DNA of 64,000 nucleotides from Methyloversatilis sp. XJ19-49. GTDB taxonomy: Bacteria > Pseudomonadota > Gammaproteobacteria > Burkholderiales > Rhodocyclaceae. The position numbers were made by a program, and so were the translations under genes. The DNA lies in the NCBI RefSeq assembly GCF_024580145.1, contig NZ_JANINI010000010.1, positions 3,275 through 67,274 on the forward strand, read 5' to 3'. The notes under the pieces were generated by a model. It worked only from the letters and a program-made list of their open reading frames with translations, was not told the origin of the DNA and made no database searches. Below are positions 34,328 to 44,274 of the stretch, one piece after another (position 1 is the first letter of the stretch; every line of letters begins with the position of its first letter).

Positions 34328-34460
34328 TGCAGGTTCCTTGTGTGAGCACCGACCGGCAACCAAAAACAGGGTCGAAACGGCAGTCGGCGTGAAATCCTGC
34401 GAGGCGTTTCATGGTGCTGTGCACGATAATCGATTTTCTGACCCTACGGAGCCGTACCCC

Positions 34461-35474
34461 ATGTCCCGCATCACCCTCAGCCAGTTCCTGATCCAGCAAC
34501 AGCGCGACGGCGAGCGCATCAGCGCGGAGTTGCGCTTTCTGGTCGAGGTGGTGGCACGTGCAGTCAAGGCGATCGGCAACGCGGTGGGCAAGGGCGGACT
34601 GACCAATTCGCTCGGGGAGGCCGGCGGCGAGAACGTGCAGGGCGAGGTGCAGAAGAAACTGGACGTGATCGCCAATGAAATCCTGCTCGAGGCGAATGAG
34701 TGGGGCGGTCACCTTGCCGCGATGGCGTCGGAGGAAATGGACGCGCCACACCAGATTCCGAACCGCTACCCCAAGGGCGAGTACCTGCTGCTGTTCGATC
34801 CGCTCGATGGCTCGTCGAACATCGATGTGAACATTTCGACCGGCACCATCTTTTCGGTGCTGCGCTGCCCGGATTTTGCCAATGGCGGTGCCGCAGCAGT
34901 GGATGAAAGTGCGTTTCTGCAGCCGGGTACGCGCCAGCTGGTGGCCGGCTATGCGGTGTATGGTTCGGCGACCCAGCTGGTGCTGACGCTGGGCGAGGGC
35001 GTGCATGCCTTCACGCTGGATCGCGAAACAGGCAGTTTCGTCATGACGACCGCCCACATGCGCATTCCGGACGATACAAAGGAATATGCGATCAATGCTT
35101 CGAATGCGCGTTCGTGGGAAGCGCCGGTGAAGCGCTACATCGACGAGCTGATCGCCGGCAAGACCGGCCCGCGCGGCAAGGACTACAACATGCGATGGGT
35201 CGGCTCTATGGTGGCCGACGTGCATCGCATCCTGACGCGCGGTGGCATTTTCCTGTATCCGAAGGATACGAAAGACCCGACCAAGCCTGGCAAGCTGCGC
35301 CTGATGTATGAGGCGAACCCGATGGCGATGCTGATCGAGCAGGCCGGCGGAGCAGCGACGACCGGCTATCAGCGCATCCTCGACGTGCAGCCGGAAAAGC
35401 TGCATCAGCGGGTGCCGGTCATCCTGGGGTCGAAGAACGAAGTCGAGCGTGTGCTCGGCTATCACTCGGCCTGA
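34461..35474 (+). CDS. fbp: class I fructose-1,6-bisphosphatase
   Basis: A 337-residue class I FBPase (fructose 1,6-bisphosphate to fructose 6-phosphate; gluconeogenesis and pentose cycles). The metal-binding core [15 protein letters not shown] lies near 112-126, with GTIFSV after it and [20 protein letters not shown] near 285. ATG 34461 opens the family-like N terminus ([14 protein letters not shown]). The 3' end overlaps the convergent flavoprotein gene by 13 bp. Confidence 0.96.
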   Translation: MSRITLSQFLIQQQRDGERISAELRFLVEVVARAVKAIGNAVGKGGLTNSLGEAGGENVQGEVQKKLDVIANEILLEANEWGGHLAAMASEEMDAPHQIPNRYPKGEYLLLFDPLDGSSNIDVNISTGTIFSVLRCPDFANGGAAAVDESAFLQPGTRQLVAGYAVYGSATQLVLTLGEGVHAFTLDRETGSFVMTTAHMRIPDDTKEYAINASNARSWEAPVKRYIDELIAGKTGPRGKDYNMRWVGSMVADVHRILTRGGIFLYPKDTKDPTKPGKLRLMYEANPMAMLIEQAGGAATTGYQRILDVQPEKLHQRVPVILGSKNEVERVLGYHSA

Positions 35475-36733
35475 AGTGCGGCCTGACGCGGCGCGGCGGC
35501 AAGCCGCCTGAGCATGCCGGCCGCCGCGACGCGACCGCTGGCCATGCTGGCAGTCAGCAGATAGCCGCCGGTCGGCGCTTCCCAATCGAGCATTTCACCG
35601 GCACAGAACACGCCGGGCAGTGCCTTGAGCATCAGGTCGGCGTCGAGCGACTCCAGCGTCACGCCGCCCGCGGTGCTGATGGCTTCGGCCACCGGCCGGG
35701 TGGCGGTCAGGCGCAGCGGAAGGGCTTTGAGTGTTGCCGCGATGCGCGCCGGATCGCTCAGTGCCGCCTTGTCAAGTACCTCGAACATCAATCCGGCTTT
35801 CGCCCCGCTGATGCCCAATCGTCCGGCCAGATGTGACGACAGCGAGCGCGCGCCGCGCGGGTGGGCGGCTTCGGCCAGCACGCGCGCCGGCTCGTGGGCC
35901 GGCAGCAGATCGAGTGCGATATCGACAAAGCCGTCGACGTCCAGCCGTTCGCGCAGCGCGGCAGACAGCGCATAGATCAGGCTGCCCTCCAGTCCGCTCG
36001 CGCTGATCAGGCATTCACCGCTGCGCGATATCGACCGGCCTGTCGCGTCGGTGAAGCCGATACGCACATTCTTCAGTGGCGCCCCTGAATGCCGCCGCGC
36101 GAAATGGGCGCTCCACGCAAGGTCGAAGCCGCAGTTCGCCGCACGCAGTGGCGACACCGCAATGCCACGGCTTTCGAGCAGTGTCGTCCAGCTGCCATCC
36201 GAACCCAGTTGCGGCCAGCTCGCACCCCCCAGCGCGAGCAGGGTGGCTGCTGCCGGTCTGGCGACATCGCCGTCCGGCGTGTGAAAGCACAGCCGACCCT
36301 CGTCGTCCCAGCCGGTCCAGCGGTGATGCATGTGGAAAAGCACGCCGGCCGCACGCAGACGTGTCAGCCAGGCGCGCAGCAGCGGCGCGGCCTTCAGGTC
36401 GCGCGGAAAGACGCGGCCGGAGGAACCGATGAAGGTGTCCACGCCCAGCCCGTGTGACCAGGCGCGCAGGGCGTCGGCGTCGAATCCGGCCAGCCAGCGC
36501 CCGACGTCGTCGCTGCGTTCGCGGAAGCGTTCGATGAACTGCGGCAGGGCTTCGCTGTGCGTGAGGTTGAGCCCGCCCTTGCCGGCGAGCAGGAACTTGC
36601 GACCGACCGAAGCCTTGCCGTCGAACAGGTCGACCCTGATGCCGGCGGACGACAGCACTTCGGCGGCCATCAGACCGGCCGGACCGCCGCCGACGATGGC
36701 GACTTCCAGCGCCGGCGGCAGACTGGCGTGCAT
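35462..36733 (-). CDS. HI0933/TIGR03862-type FAD flavoprotein
   Basis: A 423-residue flavoprotein. The N-terminal FAD motif is [21 protein letters not shown] and the family signature [13 protein letters not shown] follows near residue 50. The C-terminal [23 protein letters not shown] matches the second FAD contact of the HI0933-like group. The catalytic role is unknown. Its ATG overlaps the stop of the lytic transglycosylase gene, making it last in the minus-strand run from the sugar transferase. Confidence 0.92.
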   Translation of the reverse strand: MHASLPPALEVAIVGGGPAGLMAAEVLSSAGIRVDLFDGKASVGRKFLLAGKGGLNLTHSEALPQFIERFRERSDDVGRWLAGFDADALRAWSHGLGVDTFIGSSGRVFPRDLKAAPLLRAWLTRLRAAGVLFHMHHRWTGWDDEGRLCFHTPDGDVARPAAATLLALGGASWPQLGSDGSWTTLLESRGIAVSPLRAANCGFDLAWSAHFARRHSGAPLKNVRIGFTDATGRSISRSGECLISASGLEGSLIYALSAALRERLDVDGFVDIALDLLPAHEPARVLAEAAHPRGARSLSSHLAGRLGISGAKAGLMFEVLDKAALSDPARIAATLKALPLRLTATRPVAEAISTAGGVTLESLDADLMLKALPGVFCAGEMLDWEAPTGGYLLTASMASGRVAAAGMLRRLAAAPRQAALQAE

Positions 36734-37380
36734 CAGTTGGCTGACTGGATCAGGCGCATCTCGCTGCTGTCGGCGCGCAGCTTGTAGGGACTGGGTGGCA
36801 CGACCGGTTCGGGCGGTGCGGCAAGGCGCTTCAGCGCTTCGTAGCGGTCATTCACGCGCGGCACATAGGCGCGCGTTTCCGCGTAAGGCGGCATGCCGCC
36901 GAACCGGCGGACCGCGCCGGCGCCGGCATTGTAGGCAGAAAGTGCCAGTTCGACGTCGCCGAAGTCGTCAAGCAGGTCGCGCAGGTGACGTGCGCTGGCG
37001 CGCAGGTTGTCGGCCGGCTTCAGGGCGTCGGTCACGCCATAGGCCCGTGCGGTCGCCGGCATCATCTGCGCCAGACCGAGCGCGCCCTTCGGAGACACGG
37101 CATGAGAATTGTAGGCGGATTCCGCCTGCACGACGGCATGCAGCAGTTCGGGGTCGATGCCGCCGGCCGTGGCCGCCTGTTCGATCTGCGCGGCGAAAGG
37201 CAGCCCGCTCAGTGCCTGCCGCCTGGCTTCCCGCAGTTCCACGTCGCTGAGCCGCAACAGTTCCGGCTGGAGCAGGCGATAGGTCGTGCCGTCGCCAAGG
37301 CTGAGCCGGTATTCCGAGCCGTTGGCCTGCGCCAGCAGCGGCAGGCCGGCAAGCAGAAGAACGATCCATCCGCGCGTCAT
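36733..37380 (-). CDS. lytic transglycosylase, SLT/MltE type
   Basis: A 215-residue secreted enzyme. The signal peptide (about 1-20, ending AQANG) is followed by a short linker and an SLT domain (about 60-190). The domain shows catalytic Glu in HAVVQAESAYNSHAVS, then GALGLAQMMPATARAYG, and LALSAYNAGAGAVRRFGG. It should cleave peptidoglycan with formation of 1,6-anhydro ends. It overlaps VanZ upstream (ATGA) and the flavoprotein downstream. Its place beside polysaccharide genes suggests a role in opening the wall for the export complex; that is inference. Confidence 0.92.
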   Translation of the reverse strand: MTRGWIVLLLAGLPLLAQANGSEYRLSLGDGTTYRLLQPELLRLSDVELREARRQALSGLPFAAQIEQAATAGGIDPELLHAVVQAESAYNSHAVSPKGALGLAQMMPATARAYGVTDALKPADNLRASARHLRDLLDDFGDVELALSAYNAGAGAVRRFGGMPPYAETRAYVPRVNDRYEALKRLAAPPEPVVPPSPYKLRADSSEMRLIQSAN

Positions 37381-37751
37381 GAACGCATGCCTCGGGCCAC
37401 GATGTACCGTGCAAGCAGCACGGCGAGAACGATGCCGACACCATTCGCAAGCAGGTCGGCCAACTCGGCTTCGCGACCGGGCAGGGCGAGCTGGCGCCAT
37501 TCGTCATACAACGCGATCGCGAATGCGAAGACGGCACAGCTGTAGAGCCAGCGTTGACCGACGGCGAGCCAGAGCGAAAAGGCGATGGTGCCGAAGGTGG
37601 CCATGTGGGCGAGCTTGTCCCATGGGCTGGGAATCAGCCCGACCGCCAGTTCGGTCTCGCCGAGTCTGACCAGACTGGCGATCATCAGGGTGGCGACGAG
37701 CATTGCAAGCCACTGGACGACCGGCGGGCGCTTCACGGCCTCAGTACGCAT
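37377..37751 (-). CDS. VanZ-like membrane protein
   Basis: A 124-residue protein with about four membrane helices and the VanZ signature: DKLAHMATFGTIAFSLW and ALYDEWRQLALPGREAELADLLANGVG. VanZ-like proteins often accompany exopolysaccharide genes; their function is undefined. ATG 37751 overlaps the end of the glucose phosphotransferase gene by 11 bp and its stop overlaps the transglycosylase start, so it is part of a tight operon. Confidence 0.9.
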   Translation of the reverse strand: MRTEAVKRPPVVQWLAMLVATLMIASLVRLGETELAVGLIPSPWDKLAHMATFGTIAFSLWLAVGQRWLYSCAVFAFAIALYDEWRQLALPGREAELADLLANGVGIVLAVLLARYIVARGMRS

Positions 37752-39135
37752 TGCGGTCCTTGAACACCACCGCAACGGTTTTGACGATGATCCACAGGTC
37801 AAGGCCGATCGACCAGTTGCGCAGGTATTCCAGGTCGAACTCGATGCGCTTCTGCATCTTGTCAACCGTTTCGGTTTCGCCGCGATAGCCGTTGACCTGC
37901 GCCCAGCCGGTGATGCCCGGCTTGACCTTGTGGCGGACCATGTAGCCCTTGATCAGCTTGCGGTAGGTTTCGTTGTGCGCCACGGCGTGCGGTCGCGGAC
38001 CGACGATGCTCATCCGCCCCTGCACCACATTGAAGAACTGCGGCAGTTCGTCGAGCGAGGTGCGGCGCAGGAAGCCGCCGAAGGGCGTGATGCGCTGATC
38101 ATTTCGCGTCGCCTGCTTCACCACCGCACCATCGTCCTGCACTGTCATCGAGCGGAACTTGTAGACCACGATCTCACGGCCGTCGAGACCGTAGCGGCGC
38201 TGCCGGAACAGCACCGGGCCGGGTGAGGTCATCTTCACGCCGATGGAGATCGCCAGCAGCAGCGGTGAAATGAGCAGCAGGATCAGGCACGAAAGCACCA
38301 CATCGCTGCTGCGCTTCACCAGGCCGTTGATGCCGGTGAACGGCGTGTCGCACACCGCCACGACCGGCACGCCGGCCACGTAGTCCATGCGGCCCTGGAT
38401 CAGGTCGGTCAGGAAGATGTCCGGTGCGAAGAACACGCTGGCCGTGGTGTCCTTCAGATCGTCGAGCAACGCGAGGATGCGCGGCTGGCTGGCCATCGGC
38501 AGCGCCAGATAGATCTGGTCGATGCGATGCGTCTTCACATAGGCGGCGAGTTCGCTCAGGCGCCCGAGCAGCGGATGCCCGTTGAGTTGCGTGATGCGCT
38601 CCGGCGACCGGTCATCGAAATAGCCAAGACAATGAATGCCGAGGAAGGGGTTGAAGGCAAACTGTTCGGCCAGCTGAACGCCGATGTCGTTGCAGCCGAC
38701 GATGATGACCCGGGTCTGGTTCTCCACCTGCGCGGCAGACCGTTTCAGGTAGGCCCGTGCGGTGAAGTGGGCCACCAGCTGGGTCGCCGGCGCGGCCACG
38801 AGCCACGCCAGCACGACATCGATCGGAAAGTTTTCGATGTACTGGCTCGCGTAACCAAAGAACAGCAGGATGAACGAGATGAGCATCCAGTTGATGACGC
38901 ACTGCCGGACGACGCGACGCGGCCGCATGCTGAGCAGCGACGAGCCCGGGAAGGACAGCGAGAACACGACCAGCGACAGCACGACGTAGCGCGCGTCGAC
39001 GGTGTCGCCGAAATAGAGGGCGCATGCGATCAGCGAAAGGATGAGCGACAGCGGGTCGAGGAACATCTCGACCATTCCGGGAAGACTTAGCGGTGCCCGC
39101 AATACGGAAGTGTTACGCTCAAACTTGGCGAGCAT
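37741..39135 (-). CDS. undecaprenyl-phosphate glucose phosphotransferase (EpsB/WcaJ type)
   Basis: A polyprenyl-phosphate hexose-1-phosphate transferase that loads the first sugar of the exopolysaccharide onto undecaprenyl phosphate. From ATG 39135 it has 464 residues; TTG 39159 would add eight. Four to five N-terminal helices and a CoA-binding-like domain (VIIVGCNDIGVQLAE) precede the C-terminal bacterial sugar transferase domain (about 270-460): a hydrophobic helix, SPGPVLFRQRRYG, YKFRSM, DELPQFFNVVQGRMSIVGPRP and GITGWAQVNGYRG. It is divergent from epsL. The region upstream holds CTTGG repeats. Confidence 0.93.
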   Translation of the reverse strand: MLAKFERNTSVLRAPLSLPGMVEMFLDPLSLILSLIACALYFGDTVDARYVVLSLVVFSLSFPGSSLLSMRPRRVVRQCVINWMLISFILLFFGYASQYIENFPIDVVLAWLVAAPATQLVAHFTARAYLKRSAAQVENQTRVIIVGCNDIGVQLAEQFAFNPFLGIHCLGYFDDRSPERITQLNGHPLLGRLSELAAYVKTHRIDQIYLALPMASQPRILALLDDLKDTTASVFFAPDIFLTDLIQGRMDYVAGVPVVAVCDTPFTGINGLVKRSSDVVLSCLILLLISPLLLAISIGVKMTSPGPVLFRQRRYGLDGREIVVYKFRSMTVQDDGAVVKQATRNDQRITPFGGFLRRTSLDELPQFFNVVQGRMSIVGPRPHAVAHNETYRKLIKGYMVRHKVKPGITGWAQVNGYRGETETVDKMQKRIEFDLEYLRNWSIGLDLWIIVKTVAVVFKDRNAY

Positions 39136-39160
39136 TGAGATTGAAACCGATGTATTCAAA

Positions 39161-39176
39161 CTTGGGGAGATCTTGG
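39161..39176 (+). promoter_or_regulatory. CTTGG direct repeats upstream of epsL
   Basis: CTTGG occurs at 39161 and 39172 (11-bp spacing, about one helical turn) in ACTTGGGGAGATCTTGGGAA. A third copy is at 39124 inside the sugar transferase gene. A very similar arrangement lies upstream of epsD, which suggests a shared operator of the exopolysaccharide genes. Confidence 0.4.
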
Positions 39177-39280
39177 GAAGACGCGTCGCCGTAGAATAGC
39201 GGACGACCGTTGTCCGATTTTTACGATTTACGCGTCGGCAAGGAAAGCGTCACAGTCTGCAGCCATACTATTTTAGTGCA

Positions 39281-40504
39281 ATGAACAATAACTTTTCGCT
39301 TCTTCCGCGCTCGCTGCAGTGCCTGCTGATCGTGATCTTCCCGCTGTGCGCGTCTGCCGGGGAGGGTGATGTATTCAGTCTCGTGACGTCCGCTGCATGG
39401 CAGTATCAGGACAACGTGTTCTATCTGCCGGACGGTCTGGAGCCGACGTCTTTCGGTTCGAACACGCCGCGCGGCGACCAAAGCTGGACCGCCACCCTCG
39501 GCTTCACTGCCGACAAGATGATCGGCCGCCAGCGCCTGACCGCGAGCGCCTCGCAATCGGCCGTGCGTTACAACGACCTGACGCTGCTCGACTACGAGGG
39601 CCAGAACATCGCCGCCGGCTGGCAGATGCAGGTCGGCAGCGATTTCTCGGGCAACCTGCGCTACACCAACCGCAAATCTCTGGGCGGCTTCGGCGACTTC
39701 CGTTCGACTGTGCTCGCCAAGAACATCATTGATGCGGAAACGCTGCGTTTCGACGGCGCGTACAAGATCGACGCCTACTGGTCGCTGTTCGGCGGCGTGG
39801 GCAAGGACACCCGGCGCAACAGCACGGCAATCCGGCGCCGCAACGACGTTGACATCGACCGGATGGAAGCCGGTGTGCGCTACACGACGCGCGGCGGCAC
39901 GGCATTCGAGCTGCTGGGCCGGCGTACCGACGGCGACTATCCGCAGCGCCTGCCGATCTTCAACCAGACCAATTCGTACTCGCAGAAGGACATCGAGTTG
40001 CGTGTGCGCTGGCAGCCGGTCGGCCACTCGCGCTTGTCGGGCGCCATCGGCCAGTCGAAGCGGGAGCACGAAAATGTGCCGCAGCGCGATTACGACGATG
40101 TCTACGGCCGGGTCGGCTGGGAGTGGCAGCCAACCGGGCATACGGCCGTGAATTTCCAGGCCGAGCGGCAGATTTCGGCGCTCGATGACAACTTTTCCAG
40201 CTATTTCCGCACCACCACCTATTCCATCGCGCCGATCTGGCAGGCCACCGGCAAGCTCCGGGTAGATGGGCGGGCGCAATGGGTGGCACGCGACGGCGAA
40301 GGCGATACATTCTTCACCGCACTCGGGTTTGACGGCACGCCGCGTCAGGAAGATCTGACCACCTACAGTCTCGGCGCAACGTGGGCGATCGAGCGCAACC
40401 TGTCGGCCAATGTCGAAGTGCGCCGCGACGAGCGCGAGTCGAGCAACCAGTTCTTCCAGTACCGCGTGCGCAGCGTGTCCGCGTCGCTGCAGTACGTTTT
40501 CTGA
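39281..40504 (+). CDS. epsL: EpsL-type outer-membrane beta-barrel protein (XrtB/PEP-CTERM-associated)
   Basis: A 407-residue protein with a signal peptide (about 1-25) and alternating polar/hydrophobic strands throughout, ending SASLQYVF, whose C-terminal Phe is the outer-membrane barrel signature. Start VFSLVTSAAWQYQDNVFYLPDG fits the EpsL family linked to exosortase B loci. It probably forms or supports the outer-membrane channel for the polysaccharide. It is separated from epsDEFG-xrtB by five unrelated minus-strand genes. Confidence 0.88.
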   Translation: MNNNFSLLPRSLQCLLIVIFPLCASAGEGDVFSLVTSAAWQYQDNVFYLPDGLEPTSFGSNTPRGDQSWTATLGFTADKMIGRQRLTASASQSAVRYNDLTLLDYEGQNIAAGWQMQVGSDFSGNLRYTNRKSLGGFGDFRSTVLAKNIIDAETLRFDGAYKIDAYWSLFGGVGKDTRRNSTAIRRRNDVDIDRMEAGVRYTTRGGTAFELLGRRTDGDYPQRLPIFNQTNSYSQKDIELRVRWQPVGHSRLSGAIGQSKREHENVPQRDYDDVYGRVGWEWQPTGHTAVNFQAERQISALDDNFSSYFRTTTYSIAPIWQATGKLRVDGRAQWVARDGEGDTFFTALGFDGTPRQEDLTTYSLGATWAIERNLSANVEVRRDERESSNQFFQYRVRSVSASLQYVF

Positions 40505-40511
40505 ACGCCCT

Positions 40512-41048
40512 TCAGTAGCGCAGCAGCGCCCGCGCGTCCCAGCCCTGCGCGGCAAGCCGGGCTGTGCCACCGAGATCGGGCAGGTCGATCAGGAAGCGGA
40601 AGGCGGCGACCTTGCCGCCCGCCTGGCCAATCAATTCACCGCAGGCCAGCGCCGTTCCGCCGGTGGCGATCAGGTCGTCGATCACCAGTACCCGCGCGCC
40701 CGGCTTCACCGCGCCGACCTGCATTTCCAGCCGGTCGCTGCCGTATTCCAGCGCGTAATCGATGCCGTGGTTCGGACCGGGAAGTTTCCCCGGCTTGCGT
40801 ACCGGCAGCAGACCGCAGCCGAGCCGCTGCGCGACGGCGCCGCCGAGCAGGAATCCCCTTGCTTCGATGGCGGCGACCAGATCGATGCTGTGCGGCGCGA
40901 CGCCTTCGGCCAGGGCCTCGAGTGCCAGCGAGAAACCGTGCGCATCGGCCAGCAGCGGCATCACGTCGCGGAACTGTATGCCGGGCGACGGGAAGTCGGG
41001 AATGGTGCGGATCAGCGCCTGCAGGTAGCGTGCGTCATCGATGTTCAT
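40512..41048 (-). CDS. apt: adenine phosphoribosyltransferase
   Basis: A 178-residue type I phosphoribosyltransferase that salvages adenine plus PRPP to AMP. IRTIPDFPSPGIQFRDVMPLL is the APRT N-terminal signature and RVLVIDDLIATGGTA the PRPP-binding loop (near 119-133). Its start overlaps the end of the upstream metallopeptidase gene by 4 bp. It converges with epsL, with 7 bp between the stops. Confidence 0.96.
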   Translation of the reverse strand: MNIDDARYLQALIRTIPDFPSPGIQFRDVMPLLADAHGFSLALEALAEGVAPHSIDLVAAIEARGFLLGGAVAQRLGCGLLPVRKPGKLPGPNHGIDYALEYGSDRLEMQVGAVKPGARVLVIDDLIATGGTALACGELIGQAGGKVAAFRFLIDLPDLGGTARLAAQGWDARALLRY

Positions 41049-42127
41049 CGGGTCGGTTCCTTTGCCGGTGGCAGATCGAGGCGGGCGCGCCGTTCGTCGC
41101 GCGGCAATGCGGCCAGCTCGCGCAAGGTCGCCCAGACCGCAGGCAGGTCGGGAGACGCATCGATCAGCCGCGTGAAGGCAGGCTTGGCCGCGCTGTACAG
41201 GCCGATCGACGCGAGGGTGGCATTGTTGATGTCCTGGGCGAACCAGCGGTCGTAGCCGCGAAAGCCACCCCAGTCGCGTTCGCGCACCGCGGCGTATTCA
41301 TCGCCGAGCGCCCCGATCAGGCGCGCCTTTTCACGGCGTTTTTCGGCGTCGCTCGACGGCGACCGATAGACCTCATCGAGCGCTTCCCGGTACTTCAATA
41401 CCAGTGCGGCGAAATCGGCGCGGATGCGCTGGTTGCGTTCGAAACCTGCGCGCAGTGCGTGCTTGCCCGGGCGCATCATCCAGCGTCGGACACCTTCCTC
41501 TTCCACCGCACTGGCAAAGGATTCGTTGAACTCGGTGTCGTCGCGCACATAGACGATCTGATGCGACAGCTCATGCACGATGAGCCGCACCAGTTCGATT
41601 TCCGGGTAGTGCATGAAGGTGTTCAGCAGCGGATCGTCGAACCAGCCGAGTGTGGAGTAGGCCGGTACGCCACCGACATGCACGTCAAGCCCTTCAGCGC
41701 GGCGTGCCTCGGCGTAGGCCCGCGCGTCGGCTTCGCCGAAGAAACCGCGGTAGCTGACGCAGCCCGCGATGGGGAAGCAGGACTGGGCCGGCTGCACCGA
41801 CAGCGGATCGGCGGCAAACACGTTCCACACGACGTAGGGCCGACCCAGATCGGCGTAACGACGGTAGCTGCCATTGTCCGGCAGCGCCATTTCGCGGCTG
41901 GCCCAGTCGCGGATCTCGACCGCCAGCGCAAGCCTTTCGCGCAAGGTCTGCGGTGTGGCAGGGTCGGCACCGATCTGTCCGACCGGTCTGGCCAGTCGCC
42001 ACAGTTCGAACTGTCCGCTGGCCGCCTGCCAGTAGTAGTGCGGCGAGAAACTGCCGTTGCAGCCGACGAACAGCGGCGTCAGGGCCAGCAGGAACAGGCG
42101 TCGCAACGCTGACTCAGCCCGCGTCAC
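41045..42127 (-). CDS. lipoprotein zinc aminopeptidase (COG4324 type)
   Basis: About 360 residues from GTG 42127 (TTG 42106 is an alternative; no ATG is available). The N terminus is a lipoprotein signal, RRLFLLALTPLFVGC. The metal site HELSH lies in LIVHELSHQIVYV near residue 185, with the downstream NESFASAVEEEG Glu as a likely third ligand. This matches the predicted aminopeptidase family COG4324, probably in the outer membrane facing the periplasm. It overlaps pabBC upstream by 14 bp and apt downstream by 4 bp, so all three are co-transcribed. Confidence 0.85.
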   Translation of the reverse strand: MTRAESALRRLFLLALTPLFVGCNGSFSPHYYWQAASGQFELWRLARPVGQIGADPATPQTLRERLALAVEIRDWASREMALPDNGSYRRYADLGRPYVVWNVFAADPLSVQPAQSCFPIAGCVSYRGFFGEADARAYAEARRAEGLDVHVGGVPAYSTLGWFDDPLLNTFMHYPEIELVRLIVHELSHQIVYVRDDTEFNESFASAVEEEGVRRWMMRPGKHALRAGFERNQRIRADFAALVLKYREALDEVYRSPSSDAEKRREKARLIGALGDEYAAVRERDWGGFRGYDRWFAQDINNATLASIGLYSAAKPAFTRLIDASPDLPAVWATLRELAALPRDERRARLDLPPAKEPTR

Positions 42128-43916
42128 GGTCACCGGCGAACGGGTCTGCGTAGGCGGGCACCGGCACCGGTGTGGTGTCGGCCGGGCTCTCGTCGAGATT
42201 GACGGGTATCCAGCCGCGTACGCTGTTGATGAACCACATCTGTTGCGCACGGGCGAGATCGTCGCGCGTCAGCACCTGTTCGCGCAGCACGCCGCTGTCG
42301 ACCAGATCGCGCCGCAAGGTGCCATCGAGCAGGCCGCTGGATACGGGGGGCGTCAGTTGTTCGCCATCGATATCGAGCACCAGATTGCCGCGTGTGAACT
42401 CGGTCAGTTCGCCGGCGTCGTTCCACAGCAGTACATCGAACGCGGAGCCGGCACAGTGCGAGAAGTGGGCGTCATAGACCGAGCGCCGGGTTGTCTTGTG
42501 ATACAGAAAAGGTTCGGCGCGCGACACGGGTTCGACCGCCAGACGCACGCTGCAGGCACGCGTGTCGGCGCTGCCGGCGGCCGTGCTGTCGAGCCGCACG
42601 GCGCCATCGGCGCCATACAGCAGGCGCACGCGGAAGCGGCCCGTCGGGTGGCGCAGCGCATGGGCCTCGAGTGCCGCGCGGGCCGCATCGGGGGCGTCGA
42701 AGCCGAAGAAGCGCGCCGACGCGGCAAGCCGCGACAGGTGTCGTTCCAGCAGCCCGTACTGGCCGTCTTCAAGCAGCAAGGTTTCGAGCAGCTCGAAATC
42801 CCGCGCGGCCCGGGACAGGAAACGGCTCTTGGTGCGCACTTCCTCGTACTCGTCGGCCGCCACCGAATCCCATGTGATGCCGCCGCCCAGACCGCAGCAC
42901 ATGCGGCCGCTGGCCGCATCGAGCGTGACGGTGCGGATCGCGACGTTGAACCGGGCAGCACCGCCCGGCGCGATATGGCCGATCGCGCCGCAATAGACCT
43001 CGCGCGGTGTGGTTTCGAGGTCTGAAATGATGTCCATCGCCTTGAGCTTGGGCGCGCCGGTGATCGAACCGCACGGAAACAGCGCGGCGAACACATCCTC
43101 GAGCGTCACTTCAGGGCGCGTGCGCGCGGTGATGGTGGATGTCATCTGCAGCACGGTCGGGTAGTTCTCGATCGAGAACAGATGCGGCACCTGAACGCCG
43201 CCGGGCATCGACAGCCGCGACAGGTCGTTGCGCAGCAGGTCCACGATCATCAGGTTTTCGGCGCGGTTCTTTTCCGAGTCACGCAGCCAGCGCGCCAGTT
43301 CAGCGTCCTCGCGCGGCAACTGGCCGCGCCGTGCCGTGCCTTTCATCGGTCGAGTGGTGAGCACGCCGTCCTGCCAGGAAAAGAACAGTTCGGGCGAGGC
43401 TGACAGGATTCGGTGGCTGCCGATGTCGGCGTAAGCGCAGAAGTCAGCCTGCTGGGCGACGCGCAGACGCTCGTAGAAAGCCCGCGCATCGCCCTCGAAC
43501 GAGGCCAGCGCGCGGATGGTGTAGTTCATCTGGTAGGCGTCGCCGCGCCGGATCGCGGCATGGATGGCCTCGATGCACTGTTCGTAGCGCTCGCGCGGGG
43601 TGTCCAGCGTCCACTCGGAAACCGAAAAGGCGGCGGGCGCATGGGGCGGCGCATCGAGCGGCGCCTCGTGCAGGCCGAACCACACCAGCGGCAATGTATT
43701 GCCCGGCAATACGCGGGCGGCGCGGTCGAACGCCGGGGCGGCCTCGTACGCCACGAAACCCGTCGCATGCAGACCGTCGCGCGCAGCCTGCGCAACCCGC
43801 TGCAGCGCCGGCCTGACGGCAGCGGGCGTTTCGGCACGCACGATCTCCACCGGGGGGCCGAACACCAGACGCCGGGGCAGCCGGCTGGGCGAGGCGAAAT
43901 CCAGTATGAATGTCAT
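42114..43916 (-). CDS. pabBC: bifunctional aminodeoxychorismate synthase I / aminodeoxychorismate lyase
   Basis: A 600-residue fusion for p-aminobenzoate (folate) synthesis. The PabB part (about 1-370) shows MKGTARRG (the Lys of the usual PIKGT), LIVDLLRNDLSR, FPCGSITGAPKLKAMDII and YCGAIGHIAPGG. The PabC part (about 385-600) is a PLP lyase with the likely Schiff-base Lys in FLYHKTTRRSVYD and ELTEFTRGNLVL. Such fusions are common in Betaproteobacteria. It is first in the run pabBC-metallopeptidase-apt. Confidence 0.94.
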   Translation of the reverse strand: MTFILDFASPSRLPRRLVFGPPVEIVRAETPAAVRPALQRVAQAARDGLHATGFVAYEAAPAFDRAARVLPGNTLPLVWFGLHEAPLDAPPHAPAAFSVSEWTLDTPRERYEQCIEAIHAAIRRGDAYQMNYTIRALASFEGDARAFYERLRVAQQADFCAYADIGSHRILSASPELFFSWQDGVLTTRPMKGTARRGQLPREDAELARWLRDSEKNRAENLMIVDLLRNDLSRLSMPGGVQVPHLFSIENYPTVLQMTSTITARTRPEVTLEDVFAALFPCGSITGAPKLKAMDIISDLETTPREVYCGAIGHIAPGGAARFNVAIRTVTLDAASGRMCCGLGGGITWDSVAADEYEEVRTKSRFLSRAARDFELLETLLLEDGQYGLLERHLSRLAASARFFGFDAPDAARAALEAHALRHPTGRFRVRLLYGADGAVRLDSTAAGSADTRACSVRLAVEPVSRAEPFLYHKTTRRSVYDAHFSHCAGSAFDVLLWNDAGELTEFTRGNLVLDIDGEQLTPPVSSGLLDGTLRRDLVDSGVLREQVLTRDDLARAQQMWFINSVRGWIPVNLDESPADTTPVPVPAYADPFAGDRDAG

Positions 43917-43956
43917 GGGCAGGCGGGTGCGCTCGGGCGGTTTGAGGTCGTACGTG

Positions 43957-44268
43957 TCAGATGATGTGAGGTGCGATGTACAGCGCCACGACCCGCTTGC
44001 CGATCAGGGTGACGGACCCCTGCCGGCGCCGTGTACCGTCATCGCTGTATTCGAAGCCGTAGGTGCGCTGGATGCGCATCTGTCCGTTGTCGTCGCGTGC
44101 GAGCCACGCCTTGCGGATGGCCACCGTGTCGTCAAGCAGCTGCACGCCGTCGGCGTGGCAGGCGGCGCGGCTCGCCTCCATGCCGATTTCGCGGGCGCTG
44201 AGGCTGTCCAGCCACAACCATATCAAGCCTCCGATGACCAGCAAGGCACTGAGTTCAAAAACCGGCAT
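43957..44268 (-). CDS. DUF3301 family protein
   Basis: A 103-residue protein with one N-terminal membrane helix (about 5-22, LSALLVIGGLIWLWLDSL) and a soluble domain matching DUF3301 (AREIGMEASRAACHADGVQLLDDTVAI, RIQRTYGFEYSDDGTRRRQGSV). The function is unknown. It lies 6 bp downstream of the MazG-like gene and is probably co-transcribed with it. Confidence 0.88.
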   Translation of the reverse strand: MPVFELSALLVIGGLIWLWLDSLSAREIGMEASRAACHADGVQLLDDTVAIRKAWLARDDNGQMRIQRTYGFEYSDDGTRRRQGSVTLIGKRVVALYIAPHII

Positions 44269-44274
44269 GGTCGG